A stretch of 64,000 bases of DNA. Origin: Gymnothorax reevesii. Taxonomy: Eukaryota; Chordata; Actinopteri; Anguilliformes; Muraenidae. Positions 23,147 through 31,125 of this stretch are shown here, in pieces. The position numbers were made by a program, and so were the translations under genes. The stretch covers positions 89,531,620 to 89,595,619 of the forward strand of contig CM056583.1 of NCBI GenBank assembly GCA_029721435.1, in the 5' to 3' direction. Every line of letters begins with the position of its first letter. Position 1 is the first letter of the stretch. The notes below the pieces were generated by a model. The model saw only the letters and a program-made list of their open reading frames with translations, searched no databases and had not been told where the DNA came from.

Positions 23147-24895
23147 ATTCGTAGACCAGGCGCAGACGTGGCAAATAGGGGGAGTGCCGCCCCAACGGGG
23201 TGTGTCCAGGCGTATGTTGCAATTTCGTGCTTGGCGTAGCCTGGCACAAGTACTCCTCTGTCCCGCCTCTGTCCTTCCTGCCGGCGCAAGAGGCAGAGAG
23301 GGAGGAGAAAAGGCTTAAGTGGGTTTAACACAGCCGAGTCAAATCTTCACCAATAAAATGAGCTCCTCTCCTCACCTTTAATGTGTTTAAATAAAGAAGC
23401 CTCTGTCCTACACCTGCATGATGCGATAATGTTAATACTACAGTAATAGTAATATTAAGTCGCTTGCACACTGGACGCAAAACAAATTTTTCCCACGACA
23501 GATTGCGTTGCTGCGTTGAACGCAGTGTCTACGTGTCCAAAAGTCGGACAGGGTCTTAATATATCTCCATGTCCGACAGTCGGATGGTTTCAATATAACT
23601 CTGTGTCCGACAGTCGATTATTGTTTTTAATTTCTTCAAATCTACTGATTCTTTTAGATATTAAACGTGAATGTTTTGATAAGAGGGCTCAGTTCTTCAA
23701 GATGAGTACCGAGAATTTCAATCAATGTTTCTGTTTAAGCTCTGCTCAATAAAGTGAGTCGACATTGGCGCTGGACAATGTACAATGCCTGTCGAACATT
23801 AATGATTACAACAGATTAATAACAAAATTAAGAATAAAAAGATGCATTTTAAGAACAAACAGAACATCTAATGAACACAGCGATTTATTTATTTGCGGGC
23901 CATCTTTTTTGGATGTTCTGTTTGTTGATGATATATATTTACTCTTTATTTCGTCATAAATCTGTTCTCATATCAATACTTTTACTTTTTGCTGGCTGCT
24001 GTACATGTAGTATTTTGCATTTCGCGTCGGACAGTCTTGATTGTGCATGCGATATTTAATTCACAATGTCAATGGTCATGGAATTGATTTGGTCACTGAC
24101 TACAAGCACTATTTTATCTCTGCTGTGGAAATAAAGCGTGAATCTGTTCGATCCATCTGACTAATTTTCAAAAGAAAGACTGAATAATGACTGTTGTCTC
24201 TCTTCAACGGAAGAAAACAGACGAATAAACAGTCGCATGTATTCGCGTCTTTGCTTTGACTTTGACTGTAATCAGTCTTGCGAAAAATTCGTTTCGCGTC
24301 CAGTGTGCTAGCGGCTTTACTGAGCATAGAACGCAAGCATTATATATGTGGTTGGCTGAGAAAGATGTGAAGTCGTTAGTTCGCATCACAGATTCAGATG
24401 CATTGATTAAGCTAGGTTGAGTTTCCATTACGCGTGCCAACCACCTTTAATCTGACATCAGGACAATTGATATAGATACTATCATTTATGTCCTGATTCA
24501 GATAGTTACATTAAATAGCGCTTGCTGTAATAATTTATTGCATTGAAATCTGCCTGACATTCTGGAAACCTGCCTGTGAGGTTTCAGTGACGTGTGCACA
24601 CTGTGCGCCGGTCAGCCAAATTACCGCTGCACAGAAAGTAAACCAGGTTGGAGTTGGCGAGTTTTCTGCGCAACTTCAGCGGAGACTTTTTCTATGAAAT
24701 TATCACTGCGTCTTAATGAATATGTGACTATGCCGCCACACCCATCACAGCGCACGTCCGTCTACCAGATCGCCAAAGTGGCTGCGCACGGTGTTGCACC
24801 GCACAAAATTACCACTGCGCAGGCTGCACTGGACTAAATTACCACTGCGTGGGCTGTGCCACGGTGCACCACGCTGCGCCAAGAAATTAGAGCCC
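23147..24895 (-). mobile_element. Composite non-autonomous DNA element, copy B
   Basis: This is the reverse complement of the element at 6469-7875. The plus strand starts ctctaaattcgtagaccagg and ends gcgccaagaaattagagccc. Matching blocks in the same order include ctcctctcctcacctttaat, tgtcctgatgtcagat and ggtttccagaatgtcag (on the minus strand). It is about 340 bp longer than copy A because its inner foldback is expanded (23463-24316). No transposase frame is present. Confidence 0.75.
23463..24316. mobile_element. Inner foldback element, long form
   Basis: The arms are cgcttgcacactggacgcaa at the left and the complement of gctagcacactggacgcgaa at the right, followed inward by gaatttttcgc-like sequence. 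The roughly 700-bp centre carries a repeated cgacagtcggat/gtccgacagtcg motif near 23530-23620. The corresponding site in copy A contains only the arms (7012-7154). Confidence 0.7.
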
Positions 24896-25389
24896 TTTGT
24901 CCTCTTGTGTGTCTAACAGTGATAATGATTGGCTGATTTGCTTTAATCAACCAATCAGACACTGCCTTTCTCCAACTATAGACTTTTGAAAAGAGAAAAT
25001 ACAGATTTTGATTCAGAAAATTTAGTGATTGATGAATAAAAAAAATCAGCATAATCTCTGCAAATAAAATTAGCGGTATTCCGTTAATTCCCTGATAAAA
25101 AATCATATGGCTGTCTATGTTATTTGCGTAAAGGAGTCATTAAATACACCCGTGTATAATATATAATATAATATTTAATGTAATAACTCAGGCACGAGTG
25201 GTCTTCAGGGACACCCTTGCAAGCAGGTGACAGCAAAATTAGACATCTTGGGTGCGCGCCCCTGCCCCTTTTTTTTTCGCAGAGAAGTGATAATTGAACT
25301 AGACTTGGAATAAAGTCAAACGTGCTGTGTCCGCACGCAGTCTCCCAGTTAACTCTGTCCCTGATAATATCGTAGCCCTCAACCACATA
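24896..25389. other. Unassigned non-coding interval
   Basis: AT-rich sequence without recognised features. A short stretch (agaagtgataattgaa, about 25283) resembles the flank of the palindromic mini-MITE copy 1, possibly by chance. Confidence 0.45.
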
Positions 25390-25620
25390 CACTGCCCTCC
25401 ACAATTATTGGCACCCCTGGTTAAGATGTGTTCTTTATCTTTTAATATATTCAGTTTTTTTCTAAATAATATAGGACCACAATGAAAAAAGAGGAAAATC
25501 TGTCCTTTAATTCAAGTGCATTTATTCAGTGGGAAAAAAAATCCCACATTAAGAAATAATTCTTTTATATCAAACCATGTGTGCCACAATTATTAGCACC
25601 CCTGATGTTAGTACTTTATA

Positions 25621-25640
25621 CCCCCCCCCCCCCCCCCCCC
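25621..25640. repeat. 20-bp poly-C run
   Basis: Twenty consecutive C residues inside the Tc1 copy. The length may be unreliable in the assembly. Confidence 0.9.
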
Positions 25641-25915
25641 TTTGCCAACAAAACAGCACCTCATCTTCTTCTATAATGTTTCAGAAGATGGGAGAATACA
25701 AAAAGAGGGATCTTCGACCATTCCTCTTTGCACAATCTCTCTAAATCATCCAGTTTGAGGTTTGAGGTCTGGGGACTGAGATGGCCATGGGAGGAGCTTG
25801 ATTCTGTGTCTGGTGAACCATTTCAGTGTAGATTTGGCCACATGTTTAGGGTCATTATCTTGCTGAAAGACCCAGTGACGACCATCTTCAGCTTTCGGGC
25901 AGAGACCACCAGTCC

Positions 25916-26640
25916 ATTAAGGCACTGCCTTGCAGTGCAGAAGTGACTATTATGTCGCGAGTTCGAGCTGCGTTCGTACCAGCCAGCAATGGTCGGCAGC
26001 TTTTTCAGCGTAGCGCACAATTGGCCATCGCACTGCAGGGATTCAAATTGGGAAGGGACTGCCGGGTAAGGGGATATAAATAAACAGCTTTGTTCGTTGC
26101 TCAAGCGCCTCCTGTTGGCCAGACAGGTGCTCGTCAGGAAGATTCAAAGTTTGTTCATGTCCGGGTGAAAACTGGCAGCCATAGTGGAATTCAGTTGACA
26201 CCATTGAGTTCTTCCAGTCAGAATACATTCATTTTGATCATTAACATAGTTCTGTTCATTCAAATTCTACTTTGAAAACCATTTTTTTGCATTTGAGGAG
26301 GCAGCCATCTTGAAAACTGGTGGCCATCTTGGATTTTCAGCTGGATAACGTACTTTTCTTAAAAAGCACATCCTGGAAATCATTTGTGCCAAATTTGGTG
26401 CTTTTATCACCAAGTGAAAGATTCTTATGGAATATTGACTTCATATGCCCCACTACAATGAGTGTATAAGAAGCAGTGGCTGACGGGCGTGTGCTTCAGA
26501 GGAGAGCCGCGAAACTGTCCACACTCTCCTGAGTTGGCAACAAGGGGTCGCATACGAGCAAGACTTGTACATAATTCGCCAATTGGGCATTCCAGATTTG
26601 GGTGGGATTGGAGATGCCAAATTTATAATAAAAAAAAATG
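25916..26640 (+). mobile_element. SINE copy B, inserted in Tc1
   Basis: The head reads ttaaggcactgccttgcagt followed by a diverged B box (agttcgagctg). The same body blocks as copy A follow (ttgggaagggactgcc, gctcaagcgcctcctgttgg, cttcagaggagagccgcgaa, gattggagatgccaaat), and the element ends in an A-run. A block of about 300 bp (26168-26467) not present in copy A sits between two body segments. It includes ggcagccatcttgaaaactg and looks like another repeat inserted here. Confidence 0.82.
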
Positions 26641-26642
26641 TC

Positions 26643-27107
26643 TTACCATTTCAAAGCGTTCATGATGCCATGCACCCTAACAAGGTTCCCAGGGCCTCTG
26701 GAAGAGAAACAGGCCCGCAGCATCACCGATCCTGCCCCATACTTCACAGTGGGCATGAGGTGCTTTTCAGCATACTCATCTTTTGTGTTCCGCCAGACCC
26801 ACTTAGAGTTTTGGCTGCCAAAAAGCTCTATCTTGGTCTCATCTGACCAAAACACACGGTCCCAGTTGAAGTCCCTGTACTGCTTAGTGAACTCCAGACG
26901 TTTGCGTTTATGATTGTGAGTGAGAAAAGGTTTTTTCTGTGCATACCTCCCAGACATCTTGTTGGCATATAGATAGCGCCTGATGGTTGTTTTGGAGACT
27001 TTGTGACCCCAAGATGCCACCATTTGCTGCAATTCTTTAACAGTGAGCTTTGGAGAACTACCATCCTCCTCACTGTGCCTGGTGGCAAAATAACCTTGCA
27101 TCCTCAT
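26643..27107 (-). pseudogene. Tc1-like transposase, central part, interrupted by SINE
   Basis: This 154-codon open frame carries the second DNA-binding region (LTVKELQQMVASWGHKVSKT), the linker (YAQKKPFLTHNHKRKRLEF), the first catalytic Asp (DRVFWSDETKIELFG) and the conserved core GAGSVMLRACFSSRGPGN, in which the usual VWGC is changed to LRAC. The frame then runs into SINE copy B. The remaining C-terminal catalytic part is recognisable on the far side of the SINE, on the minus strand at about 25700-25900 ([12 protein letters not shown] region, in a shifted frame). It is not functional. Confidence 0.88.
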
Positions 27108-27655
27108 CCAGGCTTGTCTACTACTGTTCCAGTTGTTTTAAACTTCTTAATGATTCCTCTGACAGTAGATATGGGCAAGTGCAGGCGAGTGGCTGTTTTC
27201 TTGTAGCCATTGCCTGACTTGTGGTCGACACACATCAGCCTAACTTGAATGGTGTGTTCCTTTGTCTTTCCCGTGTTTAAGTGTGGATAAGAGAAATGGC
27301 CTCTGTGTCATGTCATATTTATACCCCAGGGAAACAGGAAGTGATGAATTCCTAATTAAATATTCCTAGATACTCTGATCAACTTTGTGAACTACTGTAG
27401 AAATGACAGAAATACTTCAATTACATTTATTTCCCAGGAATTGTTAGGGGTGCCAGTAATTGAGGAACAGGTGATTCTATGAAAAATAATTATTTCTTAG
27501 TCAGGGATATTTTCCCCCCCTTAAAATTCACTTGATTTGAAAGTTAAATTTTTCTACAATTTTCAGTGTGAGAGTATGCTTCTGCAATAGAAACTAAATG
27601 TGTTTTGTGGCTTTTAACTCATCTCAATCAGGGATGCCAATAATTATGGAGGGCA

Positions 27656-28742
27656 CCAAAACTCCATGAAGTTCTCACGATTTATATCCCACTCTTTATG
27701 GTTGAACTTCACTATTCCGGTTGTCGTGCATCATGACAAATTTTTTTTGATCCAGTTGTATATATTTGCATTATGCGATAGGAATGACTGAGAAACTCTT
27801 TTCTTGCAAATAAAAAATGATACATGGACATAATAAGCTAAGTATAATTTATTTAATTTTGTTGTTTTTGTCTTAAAGTTTCAGAAGGCAGGCTTGCTGG
27901 GAAATTTGTTTGACCAATGGCCTTGCTTGTCCCCTGTTGCGGTAACAATCCAAAAGCACGTTGCAATGACTCCAGATGAAAATGTCAGAAAGCAAGGGAA
28001 AGGCGGAAAAGCCTCGAGAATAAAGTAAGCTGTCATTTGAAGGTCAGTCTTTCAAATCCAAAAACATGACCTGCTGTTTGGCCATGATGATCCTCGCAGC
28101 AGCAGTTTTCAGTTGCAGGGGGACATGGAAGTGGTAAGACTGACGTTAAATTAATAGGCTGTCGCAAGTATGTATTCGGTTAAAATTTGCTTGAGCTTAC
28201 AAAAGGCCCCGTCTGATGGACCAGTTGTTCATAGCCTACTATTTCAAATTCAATTCAAAATCCTGTCTTGACGTTCAGAATCACCCGTCATTAAACTTGT
28301 AGCCAGCGAGCACTGTGGTTCTGAAGCTCGTGAGCTATTCTATGCCCTTTAGTGTCTGTAAGTAAGATGTAACATTATTTTAAAAAGGTCATGTATAAGT
28401 CAATCCAAGTATTTCAGTGGTCTTATTGAAAAATTCTAAATGGCCCTAAAGTTACATTTCCTTTTCACATTAATTCATGAAAATATAGTAATAATAATAA
28501 TAATAATAATAATATTTCCACAAAAAAAATAGTTTATACTGAGTGTATAAAAAAAAATGATACTCTCGGAAAAATCATCATATAGATAATAGTTCTGTAA
28601 ATGTGGGCGTAAACTTTGGTAAAGGGAGTCATTCTGCTTCGAATGATACCAGTATCTTGGTTTACACTTCATTCTCCAGTGAGCATGGACGCTTTGAATT
28701 TCGCAAAATTAAAGTCTTTTGCGCACGGGAATGAGAGGGTTA
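27656..28742. other. Interval without confident features
   Basis: Apart from the weak exon-like stretch and an (AAT)n run at about 28490-28513, nothing is recognised. Confidence 0.45.
27879..28024 (+). other. Possible but unproven exon-like segment
   Basis: A pyrimidine-rich tract ending tcttaaag precedes an open frame of about 47 codons (beginning FQKAGLLGNLFDQWPCLSP and ending KGGKASRIK). It is followed by GTAAGC, a good donor-like sequence. A second donor-like gtaaga follows at about 28134. I do not recognise the peptide and have no conservation data. A chance arrangement is equally plausible. Confidence 0.15.
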
Positions 28743-28823
28743 AAATTGAAGCACTAATTACTAAAACCCCACAAGTCAAGTCAAGTGTGACTTATGGGGT
28801 TTTAGTAATAGGTGCTTCAATTT
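28743..28823. mobile_element. Palindromic mini-MITE, copy 2
   Basis: This is the reverse-complement equivalent of 15773-15856, with two central TTGAC units instead of three and only about one or two substitutions. Flanking sequences are unrelated to copy 1, which supports independent insertions. Confidence 0.85.
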
Positions 28824-29515
28824 GATTCGTCACATTTAATTAAAAGTTTAGACAGGGTTTTACCAGGATGCTAAGGCGTTTTTTTGAATAATTAACCCTT
28901 TCACCCCCTAACCTTCGCGCAAAATGATCTCTTTTATGAGTGGATCGTAACCAAAGGGTGAACACATGCAATTGAAGTGGCCGTGAACAAGTGATTCAAG
29001 CTAACAGGCATCATTCATGATGACGACAGGCCAAGACCATTCCGTCAGCAGCTGACGGTTTGCACCCTTCTTTCTCCAACATGTTGGTCTTCGAGGAGGG
29101 TCCTGACTGCTTTGATGTTGACTGGTGTACGTTGGGTCTTGTGTCGGCCTGACCTCCCTTTGTTGAGATTGTGGCTGGTGCAAGAGGCACGGTACTTGTT
29201 GACATTCCTGAATTTAGTGAGACGACTCAGAACCTTACATTTGGAAATTGATGTTGGAACCGCTGAGGGACAGTGCGAACACTTTTTTCGTTTGGAGGTA
29301 CTCCGTACCAGAAAAGACCTCTGCTGAGCTGTGAACTGTGGTCCATTTTACACCACACAGTTACAAGGCAAAAAGTGGGGCCAATGCACAAGTGCTCACC
29401 GATTTTATGTCAATGAATTAAATTGCCTGCATACAATAACGCATTTGTGATCAAGGAAGAAACGGACAAGACATGATGTAATTATGGAATAATTAAATGA
29501 TATTTAACTTGCATT
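28824..29515. other. Unassigned non-coding interval
   Basis: No gene or familiar repeat is recognised. Confidence 0.45.
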
Positions 29516-29519
29516 GCGT

Positions 29520-29910
29520 GCAAAATATTGGAATCTATCATAAAAGATGAGATGACATATTTCTTGAGCGTAACAGTATCTTGAGGGATAGCCAACATGG
29601 TTTCCGTAAGGGAAGGTCATGCCTGACAAACATGGCCTGTAGAGGCCACCAAGAAGTATGACCAGAGCAGGGCTTATGACATCATATACATGGATTTTCA
29701 GAAAGCATTCGATACAGTACTGCATAAGAGACTATTTTTTAAAATGAGCTCCATTGGAGTTATAGGAAGTATTCTGGAGCGGATTCAAAACTGGTTACAG
29801 GACAGAACACAAAGAGTGGTGGTCAGTGGTATCTCATCTGAGCTAGGTATGGTGGGGAGTGGCGTCCCCCAGGGATCAGTGTTGGGACAATGTTATGTTT
29901 TAATATAGGA
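29520..29910 (+). pseudogene. CR1-like LINE reverse transcriptase fragment
   Basis: Plus-strand translation, allowing frame changes, gives SQHGFRKGRSCLTN-like sequence, then YMDFQKAFDTVLHKRLFFKM with the first catalytic Asp of RT, then RIQNWLQDRTQRVVVSG and GSGVPQGSVLGQ, the fingers/palm turn of CR1-type reverse transcriptases. The YADD box is not present, because the copy ends soon after GVPQGSVLG. Both ends are truncated, so it is an old fragment. Confidence 0.8.
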
Positions 29911-30513
29911 CAGCGTCATATTAAATTTATATTAGGACCTATAAATCCTATAAATAGGATCTTTAAAATAAATAAGATTGCTTTTGGACATTACTTACCC
30001 AACCACTGCCTCCAGATAAGTAAATTCACTCACATGTAGAGGAAATCAATTTAATGGTGACTTGCATTATGTGTATGACAACACTTCCTACTGTCACAAC
30101 ACTTGGGAGTGTTTTGGAAGCATTAAAGCCTCATCTTTTAGAACCATTTTGAAAAAAGGCAATCACAGCATTGTCATAACTTTTTACAAGCTGTTGAGGG
30201 TGGAATCTTTTTCTAAACCTGGTTTAGGGACTTGGGGGGAGGGGGGATTTGGTGATATGTTAACATCTGCAAATATCACAGATGCAGAGTGTAAACCACA
30301 GTTGAATGCGTGCAGGACTCCACTTAGAGTTAAAATGACATGGAGACGATGCATTAATTTAACAGTTAAATTCAGTCAGTTATAACTGTGTAAGAAAGCC
30401 GAACTGGCCTGGTGCAGGTCAGTGCAAAAATAAATAATGGCCTGTTGCAAATACCCGCCTGGTTCTTATGAGCGCCTGGGGTCCAAGTCGATTTTGCGAA
30501 ATAAACACCCAGG
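29911..30513. other. Unassigned interval left of the LTR element
   Basis: It contains a short G-rich stretch (about 30234-30247). No gene is recognised. It ends at the 4-bp target duplication CTAC (30514-30517). Confidence 0.5.
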
Positions 30514-30517
30514 CTAC

Positions 30518-31012
30518 TGTAATGTGAATATAGGCCACTAGATGGCAGTATTTACCTTTTTTTGTTAAGCTCAGACTGGAGTCATGTTTAGACATGTCCT
30601 GGACATGTCTGGGGCAAGTCTCAGAAAATTAAAAAAAAGAGGTCTAAATGTGGGTGGGGTCTGCAAAAGAGTATATAAGGAAAAGAATTGAGACAGTAAA
30701 GTAGTTGGAGAAATTGCAAGAAGATGACCAGACCTGCCATTCTGTTCAAGACCTGTGACGTTTCTTTTGTGGATTTCTTTGCCTGTGTTTGAGCATTTTC
30801 TTCATCCAGGACATCACCAAGCCACCCCACCAAAAAGAGACTGTAATTATTTCTGTTTTTTCTTATTTATCAATCTTGGTCTTTAGTTGTAGGTTGTTAT
30901 TAGTCTTTGTCTTTGTGAAAAATTAAATGTGTTTTAGTTGTTAAAACTGTGTTTGTCATCCCTTGCTGTTGCTGTTGTGTAATAAATGTAATAACAAATT
31001 GGGGCCATAAAA
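30518..31012 (+). repeat. 5' LTR of Gmr1-like element
   Basis: It starts TGTAATGTG. Its end corresponds to the CATAACA of the 3' copy but reads CATAAAA, a mutation at the very edge. It contains a TATATAA box (30672-30678) that would start transcription, and AATAAA (30981-30986). Differences from the 3' LTR are at about 30705, 30838, 30918 and the terminal base pair. Confidence 0.95.
30672..30678 (+). promoter_or_regulatory. LTR TATA box
   Basis: gagtatataagga lies in the first third of the LTR. The same motif is kept in the 3' LTR and in the solo LTR at 21189. Confidence 0.7.
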
Positions 31013-31015
31013 AAT

Positions 31016-31033
31016 TGGGGGCTCGTCCGGGAT
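31016..31033 (+). promoter_or_regulatory. Primer-binding site, tRNA-Pro type
   Basis: TGGGGGCTCGTCCGGGAT lies three bases after the 5' LTR. It is complementary to the 3' end of tRNA-Pro and is the same 18-base sequence used as primer site by many vertebrate gammaretroviruses. It primes minus-strand cDNA synthesis. Confidence 0.88.
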
Positions 31034-31125
31034 AGACCATTGTGTGAGTAATTTATTGAAAATCTAACATTCCAAATTGTGAAATTGTTTTTGTGAATTT
31101 TCCGAGATATATATTGACAACAGCA

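Larger units (their letters stand above)
25390..27655 (-). mobile_element. Tc1-like transposon split by a SINE
   Basis: The left end cactgccctccacaattatt follows TA at 25388-25389. The right end (aataattatggagggca) is the inverted counterpart, with its last bases mutated. Within it a SINE (25916-26640) interrupts the minus-strand transposase. A second internal repeat of the terminal motif (cacaattattagcacccctg, 25586-25605) lies about 180 bp inside the left end. This suggests the multiple terminal motifs of IR/DR-type Tc1 elements. Confidence 0.85.

Noticed and set aside
25621..25640. Functional C-tract or i-motif regulatory site
   Set aside because: It lies inside a dead Tc1 copy and is more simply a slippage-generated homopolymer, possibly with uncertain length.
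31093..31125. Start of gag at 31093
   Set aside because: That codon is GTG. The first ATG in phase is at 31126 and is followed by the conserved-looking N-terminus.
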